This document shows positions 16,007 to 24,196 of a stretch of 64,000 bases of DNA, in pieces. The DNA comes from an uncultured Actinomycetes bacterium (GTDB taxonomy: Bacteria; Actinomycetota; CADDZG01; WHSQ01). The stretch spans positions 186,001-250,000 of the forward strand of contig CALMBW010000021.1 of the NCBI GenBank assembly GCA_937863385.1, written 5' to 3'. Below the pieces are notes generated by a model. The model was not told the origin of the DNA. It was given only the letters and a program-made list of their open reading frames with translations, and made no database searches. A program made the position numbers and the translations under genes. Every line of letters begins with the position of its first letter. Position 1 is the first letter of the stretch.

Positions 16007-17007
16007 ACCGCGAACCTCTTCAACAGGGCTGGTTCACTTCGAACGAGATCGAGGGCGAGATCTGCATGTCCCGGAACGAAGCCATTCCCGATCGTCATCT
16101 CGCATGACTTACCGAGTCCTTCTGCAGTCAGTGCCGCTGCCGAGAACGATGTTGCCATCGAGAAGAACAGCACGCGGCCCTCGTCCTCGCACGCAAGGAT
16201 GGCGCCGCCTTCACAACGCGGGACGTTCGCGCAGACGATCACCAGATCGGCCAACTCGCCTTGGAAAGCTTCGACCACTGCCTCAAGGACGGCCATCGGG
16301 TCGGTGCAATCCACGGTTACGGCCTCGGCACCCGCATCCCGGGCAGCATCGACGGAGTCCGGCGGCCAGCAGAGGCCGAGCACCCGGCCCGCTGGGCCCG
16401 CTTCGCGCACCGCTTGCGCAGCGCACAACATCCCCGACTTCCCTCCCGCGCCGACCACAACGACCTTCATGCCCGGCTCGACCAGGCGCTTGGTCCATGC
16501 AGGTGCTCCACATACGTCCAGCACGGACAGCACGATCCGTTCATCGAGGTCATCGGGCACCGTCGAGTAGATGCCGGAGCCGAACAGGATCGCCCGGCCC
16601 TTGACCTTGACCTGTTCGCTCGACGGGTCGAGTTCCACGATCTCATCCAGGTGAAGCGGGGTGAGCGTCAGACTCACGAGGGTTGCTATTCGAGAGCCAA
16701 CGGCCGGTTCCGTTCGATGGGGGCCGAGCCCGGAGACCGTTCCCACCAGCATCCCGCCCGAGCCGGTAGCAGGGTTCTGCATCTTTCCCCGTTCGGTCAC
16801 GATCGCCATGATGCCCTCGCGCATCCTCTCGGCATCGCCATCGCAGCTTTGGCGGATCTGGTGCCACGACGCCGAATCGATGTTCAGGTAATCCACATCG
16901 ATAGCAACCTCGTCGTCGACGAGCGGAGCCATGGGATCCAGTACCCGCGCCTGTTGAGGCAGAGATCCCTTCGGATCGAGACTACGGTGGGTTCCGAATC
17001 GTTCCAT
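16003..17007 (-). CDS. kdd: L-erythro-3,5-diaminohexanoate dehydrogenase
   Basis: Kdd oxidatively deaminates 3,5-diaminohexanoate to 3-keto-5-aminohexanoate with NAD(P). The protein (334 residues) has the alcohol-dehydrogenase-like N-domain and a Rossmann fold at KVVVVGAGGKSGMLCAA. Family hallmarks are the GTHRSLDPKGSLPQQA opening, GKMQNPATGSGGML and the GIYSTVPDDLDE segment. ATG 17007 is preferred over the preceding in-frame TTG because GAGGA lies upstream at proper distance. It starts the tight block kdd-amidohydrolase-kamD-kamE, about 80 nt after kamA. Confidence 0.94.
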   Translation of the reverse strand: MERFGTHRSLDPKGSLPQQARVLDPMAPLVDDEVAIDVDYLNIDSASWHQIRQSCDGDAERMREGIMAIVTERGKMQNPATGSGGMLVGTVSGLGPHRTEPAVGSRIATLVSLTLTPLHLDEIVELDPSSEQVKVKGRAILFGSGIYSTVPDDLDERIVLSVLDVCGAPAWTKRLVEPGMKVVVVGAGGKSGMLCAAQAVREAGPAGRVLGLCWPPDSVDAARDAGAEAVTVDCTDPMAVLEAVVEAFQGELADLVIVCANVPRCEGGAILACEDEGRVLFFSMATSFSAAALTAEGLGKSCEMTIGNGFVPGHADLALDLVRSEPALLKRFAV

Positions 17008-17086
17008 CAAGCCATCCTCACGGTGCGTTGACGGTTCCCGGGCGCGTCCTTCCGGGTGCTACCAGACCTGCTCTTCATCGTTCTAC

Positions 17087-18481
17087 CTACGCCGTCTGAC
17101 GTTCGGCTTCGAACCGACGCCAGTACTCTTGACCATCGGGGGGCAGCGTGTAGATCGGGTCGTAGTACGGATACCGCTTGTCCAGCGCATCCGGATCGTC
17201 GTACTCGATGCCGTTTCGATAGTTCTTGGTCCAGTAACTGATCCCCTTGACCCGGTCGTACTCCTCGACCTGGTGCACCCACCGCTTGCCGACGAACGGC
17301 ACGTCGCACACGATACGCGGGGTCGCGAAGCCGGGGAGGTAGCCCATGATCGCGTGCTGAAGCTGCTGAGCCTCGTGCACCGACAGTCGCCACTGCTCGG
17401 CATTCGGGATCATGTCGCACATATAGAAGTAGTACGGAAGGATCTTGGCTTTGTCTTGAAGCATGAATGCAAGGTCCAACAGTGCCTTCGGACTGTTGTT
17501 GACCCCACGCATCAGCACACCCTGGTTGCGCACGTCTCGGAATCCCATCTCGTGCATCTTCTTAGCGACCCTCGCGACGAGCGGTGTCACCGACTGGGCG
17601 TGATTGATATGAACGTGGATGGCGACATCAACATCGTGATCCAGAGCCACTTTCGCGATCCGCTCCATACCCGCCAGCACGTCGTCTTGCAGGAAGTGCT
17701 GGGGCAGGCCCATCAGACCCTTGGTCGCCAAACGGACATCTTTGATGTTCTCGATCTTGACCAAACGGGTGACGAAATCCTCCAACTGGTGGATCGGCAG
17801 ATTGGCTATGTCTCCCCCGCTTACGACCACGTCGCGCACACTCGGCGTCACCTGCAGGTACTCGAGGATGGCTTCGTAGCGTTCCTTGTTGCGCATCTCG
17901 AAGCGATGCTTGACCACCTGCGCGACGTTGTTGCCGACCAGATCCATGCGCGTGCAGTGCCCGCAGTACTGAGGGCAGGTCGCAAGCAGCTCGGCCAGCA
18001 CCTTTGTCGGGTAACGATGCGTGAGTCCTTCGACCGCCCACATGTCCGCTTCGTGCAAGCTGTCGCGCTCCGAGAAGGGGTGACTGGGAAACTCCACCTG
18101 GCGGTCCTGGAACATCGGGATCATGTATCGGCGGATCGGGTCGCCCTCGAAGTCGTCTTCACGGATCGTGTTGAGCATCTGGGGCGGCACGAGCATGCTC
18201 ATCGTCGCGCGGAGCTCTTGGTCCTTGGCGATCTGCTCGTAGTACGCCTCGGGGATCAGGTCCTCATAGACCCTGCGGAGCTGATCGAGGTTCTTTACCG
18301 TGTTCTGTCGCTGCCACTTGGCGTCTTCCCACTGGGCCGTAGTGACGTCGCGATACCCGGGGAGTCTCGTCCAGTCAGGTTCCACGAACTCGATCCCAGG
18401 GGGGTATTGGTACGGCTGGGGGCCGGCGTGGGCCCTCAGGGCGCGCTCGGTGGAGGTCTCGGGCATGGCTTGCATGGACAT
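17087..18481 (-). CDS. kamA: Lysine 2,3-aminomutase family radical SAM enzyme
   Basis: KamA converts L-lysine to L-beta-lysine using SAM, a [4Fe-4S] cluster and PLP. Numbered from the ATG at 18481, which has GAGGAGG about 7 nt upstream, the cluster cysteines are Cys169, Cys173 and Cys176 (CPQYCGHC), and Arg178 matches the carboxylate-binding Arg134 of the clostridial enzyme. Asp356 and Asp393 keep the exact 37-residue spacing of the substrate-binding Asp293/Asp330. The PLP lysine loop, normally DAPGGGGK, is DVPFVGK (Lys399), one residue shorter and without the glycine run. The longer frame start at 18541 is rejected. Neighbours make lysine the likely substrate, but this is a divergent subfamily. 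Confidence 0.88.
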   Translation of the reverse strand: MSMQAMPETSTERALRAHAGPQPYQYPPGIEFVEPDWTRLPGYRDVTTAQWEDAKWQRQNTVKNLDQLRRVYEDLIPEAYYEQIAKDQELRATMSMLVPPQMLNTIREDDFEGDPIRRYMIPMFQDRQVEFPSHPFSERDSLHEADMWAVEGLTHRYPTKVLAELLATCPQYCGHCTRMDLVGNNVAQVVKHRFEMRNKERYEAILEYLQVTPSVRDVVVSGGDIANLPIHQLEDFVTRLVKIENIKDVRLATKGLMGLPQHFLQDDVLAGMERIAKVALDHDVDVAIHVHINHAQSVTPLVARVAKKMHEMGFRDVRNQGVLMRGVNNSPKALLDLAFMLQDKAKILPYYFYMCDMIPNAEQWRLSVHEAQQLQHAIMGYLPGFATPRIVCDVPFVGKRWVHQVEEYDRVKGISYWTKNYRNGIEYDDPDALDKRYPYYDPIYTLPPDGQEYWRRFEAERQTA

Positions 18482-18528
18482 GTCTCGGTCCTCCTCGGTG
18501 AGCACTCCGGACTGGGCTGGCTCGTGGT

Positions 18529-18569
18529 TTATCCTGGACATAGACAGGATAACCGAATATCATTCGGTT
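18529..18569. promoter_or_regulatory. Two palindromes between kamA and the Lrp-type regulator
   Basis: TTATCCTG (18529-18536) pairs perfectly with CAGGATAA (18545-18552) around 8 nt. AACCGAAT-ATC-ATTCGGTT (18551-18569) follows at once as a second perfect 8-bp inverted repeat. Both lie in the 120-bp divergent promoter region. Lrp/AsnC proteins bind tandem palindromes of this size near their own gene, so these are probably operators for both transcription units. Confidence 0.65.
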
Positions 18570-18601
18570 TCCAAGCCATTTGAGCAAAGGATATCCGGCG
18601 T

Positions 18602-19042
18602 ATGAGGTTGGACGAGAAGGACCGCCAGATCCTTTCCTGTCTGGAGGCCGACGCCCGAGCCTCTTACTCGGAAGTCGCCGCCACCGTCGGTATGAGTCAA
18701 TCGGCCGTCCACGAGCGCGTGCGCAAACTCGAAGAGGGCGGCGCCATCAAGGGATACCGGGCAGACATCGACCGCGACGCCATCGGGCTGCCCATCACTG
18801 CGATCGTCTCCCTGGCGCTGAGCCCCACTTCGCCGGAGAACATCCCCGCTTTGATAGCTGAGTTCGGCCTCGTCGAATCCTGCTACTCCATCGCCGGCGA
18901 CAACAGCTACGCCCTGATCGTCCGGGCCCCGTCGACCAAGGACCTGGAGTCCCTGGTGGATGCCCTTCGCTCCAAGCTCTCCGTCACCACCCGCACCACC
19001 ATCGTCCTATCCACGCCCTTCGAGGACCGCCCCTTGCTCTAG
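18602..19042 (+). CDS. Lrp/AsnC family transcriptional regulator
   Basis: This 146-residue protein has an N-terminal winged helix-turn-helix (LDEKDRQILSCLEADARASYSEVAATVGMSQSAVHERVRKLE, about 3-45; written here in part) and a C-terminal RAM/ligand domain with the G-D-N-S-Y core at IAGDNSYALIVRA. Family members sense amino acids and act as octamers or higher on divergent promoters. It is transcribed away from kamA, with two perfect palindromes between, so it probably controls the lysine cluster and itself, with lysine or a pathway amino acid as effector (inference). AAAGGA lies 10 nt before the ATG. Confidence 0.93.
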   Translation: MRLDEKDRQILSCLEADARASYSEVAATVGMSQSAVHERVRKLEEGGAIKGYRADIDRDAIGLPITAIVSLALSPTSPENIPALIAEFGLVESCYSIAGDNSYALIVRAPSTKDLESLVDALRSKLSVTTRTTIVLSTPFEDRPLL

Positions 19043-19120
19043 GGGACAAACTAAGTTCCCTCAGTCACCTCTACGGGGCCTCTACTCACCAGAGTGACAT
19101 CGAAAGGCAGCGTCGGGTTT

Positions 19121-19206
19121 CCCGAGTAGGACTACCTCGGGTTCGTCTAGGTGTCTGCAGATTCCAGCAAGAAATCTTCACCGAGCGCCCCACAAGGGGG
19201 GTTTTT
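19121..19206 (+). terminator. Hairpin and T-run after the lrp-type gene
   Basis: CCCGAG...CTCGGG (19121-19141) forms a hairpin. Further on, CCCC-ACAA-GGGG followed by TTTTT (19188-19206) looks like a short rho-independent terminator. Either could end the regulator transcript before the HNH gene. The second stem is only 4 bp, so confidence is low. Confidence 0.35.
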
Positions 19207-19237
19207 CGTCGTAGGTCGTCTTTAGGGTTGAACGATC

Positions 19238-20485
19238 ATGTTCGAAGCTATGACCGACGCCAACCCTTCACGCTTCCCTCATCTGGGGGGTGGCCGGGCC
19301 GTGTCCGAGGAACTGGCCGAAGTCGTAGAGGCTGCGAAGAGGATCGTTGCCGAGAGCGAGCCCGCCATCTTCGAAGGCAAGGACGCTTCGAGGATCATGG
19401 AGATGTTCGCCGAAGGCGAGCGGGTCATGGCAGCAGGCAAGGCACTATGGGCGCGCAGGGTGGCCGAGTCGGGTGCCTGGCGGGCCAGTGGTGAACGCAG
19501 CGCGGCCCACTACCTGGCGATCAAAACGGGGACTTCGGTGGGCCAGGCGGTCAACGTCATCGAGACGGCTAGCCGGCTGGCGGAACTGCCCATGACCGAG
19601 CAGGCGCTCCGGGCAGGAAAGCTGTCGGAGACCCAAGCTAAAGAGATCGCCTCCGCGGCTGCAGCAGACCCCAAAGCCGAGAAGAAGCTGCTCGAAGTAG
19701 CTGCCAAAGAAAGCCTGGTTGGACTCAAGGAGGAATGCAGCCGGGTTAGAGCCGCGGCCCTCCCCGACGAGCAAAAGCGATACCACCGCATCCACACTCG
19801 ACGTCGCCTTCGTCGGTGGACCGAAGCCGACGGCACCTACCGGGTCGATGTATCCATGACTCCGGATGCTGGTGCCCAGCTGAATGCCGCTCTCGATCCC
19901 ATCATCGACAAGATCTTTCTCGACGCCCGCAAGCAGGGACGCAAAGAGTCCTACGAGGCCTACGGCGCGGACGCATTGCTCGAGCTGGCCAGATCGGCAC
20001 GCAAGAACTCCCCCACCAAGGGCCCCAGCGCGATGGTGCACGTCTTCGTCGACTACAAGGCGCTGAAACGCGGCCACACGAAAGATGGTGAAGTCTGTGA
20101 GATCGCAGGCGTAGGACCCATCCCGGTCGCGACAGCCGAAGCGATGGCCACCGACTGTTATCTGAGGGTGCTCGTTAAGGACGGGATCGACATCAAGACG
20201 GTGTCGCATCCCGGCAAGACGATCAACGCGCGTCTGCGCACTGCCCTGCACGCCCGCGGCTATCGCTGCGCGGTGCCCGGGTGTGGTGTTCGCCATCACC
20301 TTCAGATCGACCACACGAAAGAACGTCGTGACCGCGGACAAACCCAGCTCGACAACCTCGACTGGCTCTGCCCCCACCATCACTACCTCAAGACGCACAA
20401 GGGATACGTATTGGCCGGAAAACCTGGCGAGCGCATCTGGCTTGCACCTGGTGAAACCCCGCCCACTCCGGGCCCAAGCCCTTAG
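19238..20485 (+). CDS. DUF222/HNH endonuclease family protein (13E12 type)
   Basis: This 415-residue protein has an N-terminal DUF222 region rich in helices (about 20-260) and a C-terminal HNH nuclease motif: CAVPGCGVRHHLQIDHTKE, then LDNLDWLCPHHHYLKTH, with paired Cys for zinc and the His/Asn catalytic residues. The family (REP13E12-like) is abundant and often multicopy in actinobacteria; function is unknown, with a role in mobile DNA or phage defence suspected. The Pro-rich end is disordered. There is no good ribosome site, but TAGGGT lies 9 nt before the ATG. No repeats or inverted ends flank it, so I do not call a mobile element. Confidence 0.88.
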   Translation: MFEAMTDANPSRFPHLGGGRAVSEELAEVVEAAKRIVAESEPAIFEGKDASRIMEMFAEGERVMAAGKALWARRVAESGAWRASGERSAAHYLAIKTGTSVGQAVNVIETASRLAELPMTEQALRAGKLSETQAKEIASAAAADPKAEKKLLEVAAKESLVGLKEECSRVRAAALPDEQKRYHRIHTRRRLRRWTEADGTYRVDVSMTPDAGAQLNAALDPIIDKIFLDARKQGRKESYEAYGADALLELARSARKNSPTKGPSAMVHVFVDYKALKRGHTKDGEVCEIAGVGPIPVATAEAMATDCYLRVLVKDGIDIKTVSHPGKTINARLRTALHARGYRCAVPGCGVRHHLQIDHTKERRDRGQTQLDNLDWLCPHHHYLKTHKGYVLAGKPGERIWLAPGETPPTPGPSP

Positions 20486-20609
20486 TGTCCGGAGGGCACT
20501 TAGCCCCGGATCCGTTCTGATGATCTCAAGGAGTGGGACACTGCGACCTCTGGGCCGGAGCGCGCTCGGTAACGGATCGGCGCTCGGTGCACATCAGTAC
20601 TCGGAAGAG

Positions 20610-20633
20610 ATCGAGGCCCCGCAGGGCCTCGAT
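20610..20633 (-). terminator. 10-bp hairpin downstream of the small Cys-rich protein
   Basis: ATCGAGGCCC-CGCA-GGGCCTCGAT is a perfect stem with a 4-nt loop, 26 nt beyond the stop of the small secreted protein gene on the minus strand. It is followed by CTCTTCC, a weak T-rich tail. Confidence 0.45.
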
Positions 20634-20658
20634 GGACTGCAGCTATCGAACGTTTCGT

Positions 20659-20844
20659 CTACCAGACGTAGCAGAATTCGAACGCGTCGCGGGTGTACTT
20701 GTTGCCGAGCCCGATCTGACAAACGGCTTCACATACGTTGGGCTCTCCGGCGCAATTCGCACTGGCCTGAGGTGCCGCCACTACCAACATCGAACCCGCA
20801 AGAACCGTTGCAGCCAACAACATACGCAGCTTCTTCAAAGTCAC
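20659..20844 (-). CDS. Small secreted Cys-rich protein
   Basis: This 61-residue ORF starts KKLRMLLAATVLAGSMLVV, a clear Sec signal peptide with likely cleavage after ASA near residue 29. The mature peptide of about 32 residues has four cysteines and aromatic residues at its end (FEFCYVW), suggesting two disulphides. The GTG start has GGGGA upstream; ATG 20823 is an alternative. It has no recognised family. It lies alone between the HNH gene and a membrane protein, both on the other strand. The signal peptide, the Cys pattern and the downstream hairpin argue that it is real; an envelope peptide or a secreted signal are possible. Confidence 0.6.
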   Translation of the reverse strand: MTLKKLRMLLAATVLAGSMLVVAAPQASANCAGEPNVCEAVCQIGLGNKYTRDAFEFCYVW

Positions 20845-20958
20845 TCCGATCCCCGATGCTCCACTTGACGGGTTCGGACTATATCGGACAAATCCGACAG
20901 ACTGCCGGTTGCTGCCCTTGATGCCCGAGGGGATCCACGGTGGTGGAGCAACAGCAAC

Positions 20959-21873
20959 GTGTGGCCCTCAAAGGGACCCCACAACCAGGCCGGTGGCCGG
21001 AACGTAGACGTGCGGGCAAGACAAGCACATACTGCTTACGTGCTTCTCATGGGGATCTGTGGCATCGCCTTCGGTGCAGGTGTGTTCTTGGCGTTTTCGC
21101 GCCCGTCCGAGATAGATCCGCCTTGGGGCGGCCCCCCGACGGACGGCACAGAAATCGTCCGCCGATACGTCTGGTACTTGACAGTCGGCATCGGGGCCGG
21201 CGTCGCCTCGGGTCTCCTCATTATCGGAGCGGGGGGAAGATTGGCTATGAGGCTCCTCGCCATCACGGCGGACGAGGCGGCCCAGGGACGCATCACCGAA
21301 GCTGAAGAAGTCGTCGGCCGCATCACGTTGGACGGCACGGTGGGGTTCGTCTTGTTCTTCGGCGCCTTCGGCGGCCTGGTCACCGGGATCCTCTACGTCC
21401 TCATGAACAAGGTTCTTCCCAGCAATGCCTTCAAGGGGGCGTTGTTCGGGCTCGCCCTCTTGGTGACTGCCGGAACGCGGATCGAACCGTTACGAGTGAG
21501 CAACCCCGACTTCGACATCGTCGGTCCGGGCTGGGTATCGATCACGGTCTTCACCGCTCTGGGCATCGTCCATGGAGCGGTGCTAGCAACCATCGCTGGT
21601 CGCTATAGCCGGAGGTTGCCGCTGCTGTCGGCCGAACGCAGCGTTTTGGTCCGCTACCTCCCACTCCTGCTGTTGCTCCCCGCCTTCCCCCTGATCGCAT
21701 TCTTCGCAGTAGGGGCGGGACTCTTGGTGGCCCTCCATCGCTTCCCTGCCCTCGTTGAAGCGATGCACAGTCCTCCGGCTCTGAAGTGGTCCCGAGCCAT
21801 CGCTGTGCTGATCATCCTCGTCGCAACCCCAAGTTTCGTCATTGCCGTTACCGATATAGCCGGCCGCTCTTAA
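20959..21873 (+). CDS. Multi-pass membrane protein of unknown function
   Basis: This 304-residue protein has about seven hydrophobic segments, for example AYVLLMGICGIAFGAGVFLAF, VGIGAGVASGLLIIGAGG, VGFVLFFGAFGGLVTGILYV, and a long Leu/Pro-rich segment near 230-260. A soluble loop after helix 2 is charged (ITADEAAQGRITEAEEVVGRI). I recognise no family or catalytic motif. GTG 20959 has GTGGAG 10 nt upstream; GTG 21010 is an equally possible start and would put the first helix nearer the N-terminus. Its neighbours give no functional clue. Confidence 0.7.
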   Translation: MWPSKGPHNQAGGRNVDVRARQAHTAYVLLMGICGIAFGAGVFLAFSRPSEIDPPWGGPPTDGTEIVRRYVWYLTVGIGAGVASGLLIIGAGGRLAMRLLAITADEAAQGRITEAEEVVGRITLDGTVGFVLFFGAFGGLVTGILYVLMNKVLPSNAFKGALFGLALLVTAGTRIEPLRVSNPDFDIVGPGWVSITVFTALGIVHGAVLATIAGRYSRRLPLLSAERSVLVRYLPLLLLLPAFPLIAFFAVGAGLLVALHRFPALVEAMHSPPALKWSRAIAVLIILVATPSFVIAVTDIAGRS

Positions 21874-22003
21874 CCGAGGCGCCTTGCCGGACGCCCCAGA
21901 GCTTTCCGGCAAACCAAACACAAGAGCGGTAACCCATCTTTCTGGGGAAAGCCGGCCCGCCCCCTCACTCCTGCCGCAAGGTCATATCGGGTAGAAAGAC
22001 GGC

Positions 22004-22207
22004 ATGTGCAGAAGCATCAAGGTCTTGCGGGACTACACCGACCCTCCGAGCGATGAGGACATCGAGGCTGCTGCGCTTCAGTTCGTTCGGAAGATCTCTG
22101 GGTTCCGCAAGCCATCAAAGGTCAACCAGGAGACCTTCGACCGGGCGGTTGAAGAGATAACCGGTGCGTCTCAACGCCTCTTGGCCGGTCTGCAGCCCAG
22201 CAACTGA
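22004..22207 (+). CDS. DUF2277 family protein
   Basis: This 67-residue protein matches DUF2277 over its length: MCRSIKVLRDY at the start, PSDEDIEAAALQFVRKISGF and KPSKVNQETFDRAVEEI. The family is small, soluble, widespread in actinobacteria and proteobacteria, and has no assigned function; the invariant N-terminal Met-Cys-Arg suggests a metal or redox role, which is unproven. TAGAAA lies 6 nt before the ATG and there is no Shine-Dalgarno sequence, so it may be leaderless. Confidence 0.87.
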   Translation: MCRSIKVLRDYTDPPSDEDIEAAALQFVRKISGFRKPSKVNQETFDRAVEEITGASQRLLAGLQPSN

Positions 22208-22294
22208 TCCCGGCAGGGGTCTGGGCCCCCGGCGGCGAATCTCTCCCCCTACACCGGTTCGACATCCGGCCGTTAGGACGAGGAGACCGCCATC

Positions 22295-22912
22295 ATGAAA
22301 CGACCGACACTCGTAGCCGCCGTACTTTCGATCGCATGCATCGTGGGTGCGAACACGTTCGCGACCGCCGCTCCTGTCCCCAAGACGATCATCGAGGACC
22401 CGCTGGGCGACGCCAATTTCGTGAACGATCAAGGCACAGGAGATGGTTCGAATGGCGATGTGACCGCCGCAGACGCCGGAACGGTCAGTGACCTCACCGA
22501 AGTAACGCTATCGAATGATGCAAAGAACCTTTACCTGATGATCCTGACCGAGGCTGCACCTCCGGCCACCACCGGCATCGGCTACAGGGTTCGGTTCAAC
22601 CCCGATGACGCCGGCGACCACTGCATCCTGGTCGAGGCGTTCTTTCCTGGTGCCAACAACGTGCTTACCGGACCCAAAGCGCATCTCATCGACAGTTGCG
22701 CCGGCGGCGACCCCCTCCCCCTCGAGATACTTGGCACCCAGATATCGATCCCACGCAAATCCAACGCTGCTTTCGGCAAGGGTGCGGTACTGAAGTCCCC
22801 GCAGGCCCAGTCCTTCCTCTACTCCGGCGACTACCCCACCGGTATGGCCGGGCCTACGGCCGACACGACCAAGGTCGGAACCGACTACAAGATCGTGGAC
22901 AAGAAGAAGTGA
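22295..22912 (+). CDS. Secreted protein of unknown function
   Basis: This 205-residue protein has a Sec signal peptide (KRPTLVAAVLSIACIVGANTFATA, cleaved near residue 27). The mature part begins with a DPLGDANFVND segment and a TAADAGTVSDLTEVTLSNDAKNLYLMI pattern, recalling secreted beta-sandwich domains in which an Asp-rich DPxGDA motif binds calcium. Two cysteines (DHCILVEAF and LIDSCAGG) may pair. GAGGAG precedes the ATG. It is followed, with a GTGA overlap, by a secreted alpha/beta hydrolase, so the two are made together and exported; this one may be an accessory or binding protein. Confidence 0.78.
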   Translation: MKRPTLVAAVLSIACIVGANTFATAAPVPKTIIEDPLGDANFVNDQGTGDGSNGDVTAADAGTVSDLTEVTLSNDAKNLYLMILTEAAPPATTGIGYRVRFNPDDAGDHCILVEAFFPGANNVLTGPKAHLIDSCAGGDPLPLEILGTQISIPRKSNAAFGKGAVLKSPQAQSFLYSGDYPTGMAGPTADTTKVGTDYKIVDKKK

Positions 22913-23943
22913 CACGTCGTCTCCTTCCTTTGGTCCTCGTCGCCCTGCTCATCGGAGCTTTGCCTGCGAGCGCGGGCAAGAAGGGTCCGAAGTCCTCGCT
23001 GATGTGCAGAGACACTGTCGATGAGGCTCAGGCGCTGCAGCTTGACGTGAACGGAGAACCGGCCACGGGTCGCTTCGCGGCACCGAAGCAGAAGCCAACG
23101 ACACTGGTCGTCTTCGCCCACGGATACGGACATGATTCAGATTCTTGGGTCGACCACATGAAAAAGGCTGCAGCCGAGCACGGCGTCTTGGCCGTCGCGA
23201 TGGATTACCGGGGTACCTACGAGCAGCGCAACGAGGATGGCAGTGTGACGATACGAGGTTGGTTCGTCAAAGAGGGGGCAGAAGACCTCGTCGCTGCCAC
23301 GAAGTTCTTCCGCAAGGCGTGTCCCTCGATCAAGCAGACCGTCCTCTTCGGGGTAAGCATGGGCGGCAACGCATCAGGCCTTGCTTTGGCGAAGGCCTCC
23401 GAGGAGACCGCCTACGACGGCACCGCCCTCTTCGACTACTGGTTCAACGTGGAGGGTGCCGTCAACGCAGTCGAAACATATGCCGGCGCCTCTGCCCTCG
23501 CCCCTGTGAACGAATTCGCTGCGAACGCCAAAGCGGACATCGAGCAAGAGTTGGGCGGTACACCAGCAGATAACCCTGAGGGATACCGCGATCTTGCGGT
23601 CGTTTCACACATCGATGAGATCGCGGACTCCGGGGTTAAAGGTGTGATGGTCGTCCACGCTTTGGAGGACGGTCTCGTTCCCTACAACCAATCACGCGAG
23701 ATCGTCGCCGAACTAGCGGCCCGTCAGATTCCTGTCGAGTCCTACACCGTCGGCCAGAAAGGCGACGGCGAATCCGGTACGACTATCACCGGGTACTCCG
23801 GACAGAACGCGTCGCCGTTCGCCGGACATGCCTCGGAGCGAAGCGATACCCACATCGTCATGGTTACGGCCTTCGAGCGACTGTGGGCCTTGGTCGATGA
23901 CGAAGTGGGCTTCGGGATGTACACCGAGCGTTTCGTCAACTAA
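22909..23943 (+). CDS. Secreted alpha/beta hydrolase
   Basis: From GTG 22909, which overlaps the previous stop by 4 nt, this is a 344-residue exported protein with signal peptide TRRLLPLVLVALLIGALPASA. It has an alpha/beta-hydrolase core: oxyanion segment VVFAHGYGHDSDSW, nucleophile elbow FGVSMGGN, acid in ALEDGLVPY and a C-terminal His in SDTHIVM. Resemblance is to prolyl-oligopeptidase-like or BAAT-type hydrolases. Substrate is unknown; an extracellular ester or peptide is likely. The much longer frame starting inside the upstream gene is rejected because the signal peptide marks the start. Confidence 0.83.
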   Translation: MTRRLLPLVLVALLIGALPASAGKKGPKSSLMCRDTVDEAQALQLDVNGEPATGRFAAPKQKPTTLVVFAHGYGHDSDSWVDHMKKAAAEHGVLAVAMDYRGTYEQRNEDGSVTIRGWFVKEGAEDLVAATKFFRKACPSIKQTVLFGVSMGGNASGLALAKASEETAYDGTALFDYWFNVEGAVNAVETYAGASALAPVNEFAANAKADIEQELGGTPADNPEGYRDLAVVSHIDEIADSGVKGVMVVHALEDGLVPYNQSREIVAELAARQIPVESYTVGQKGDGESGTTITGYSGQNASPFAGHASERSDTHIVMVTAFERLWALVDDEVGFGMYTERFVN

Positions 23944-23973
23944 CGGCGGTCCGCCCTTGGCAGTATCCCCCGT

Positions 23974-24129
23974 CTAGCGCTTGATCCGGCGAGCCTTCAC
24001 GCGTGACACCACCGCCGTCGCATCGTCGAAGAGCTTGATGCCGAAGCTCGCTCCCAGGATGGCGATCACAACCTGAACGACCATCGGGCCGAAACCATTG
24101 GGCCAGTCTTGGAACAAGGATTCGATCAT
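23974..24129 (-). CDS. Small single-pass membrane protein
   Basis: This predicted 51-residue protein starts MIESLFQDWPNGFGP, then has one hydrophobic helix (MVVQVVIAILGASFGIKLF) and a basic tail ending RVKARRIKR. Positive charge at the C-terminus suggests an N-out, C-in orientation. It is divergent from the LOG-family gene 67 nt away. A longer frame (start 24198) overlaps that gene's start and is not favoured. No family is recognised. The support is composition and position only. Confidence 0.45.
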   Translation of the reverse strand: MIESLFQDWPNGFGPMVVQVVIAILGASFGIKLFDDATAVVSRVKARRIKR

Positions 24130-24184
24130 CCTTGCATCCAACCCACCCGAGGGGCCTCTCGCAATACGTACAAAGCTTGGACTG

Positions 24185-24190
24185 TATGTT
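24185..24190 (+). promoter_or_regulatory. -10 box for leaderless LOG-family gene
   Basis: TATGTT lies exactly 6 nt before the ATG at 24197 (TATGTT-GAGCCC-ATG), with no Shine-Dalgarno sequence between. Confidence 0.55.
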
Positions 24191-24196
24191 GAGCCC

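Noticed and set aside
19238-20485. Mobile element suggested by the DUF222/HNH gene
   Set aside because: No inverted or direct repeats, integrase or transposase accompany it.
22696-22908. Upstream extension of the secreted hydrolase ORF
   Set aside because: It runs inside the preceding gene in another frame; the signal peptide starts at GTG 22909.
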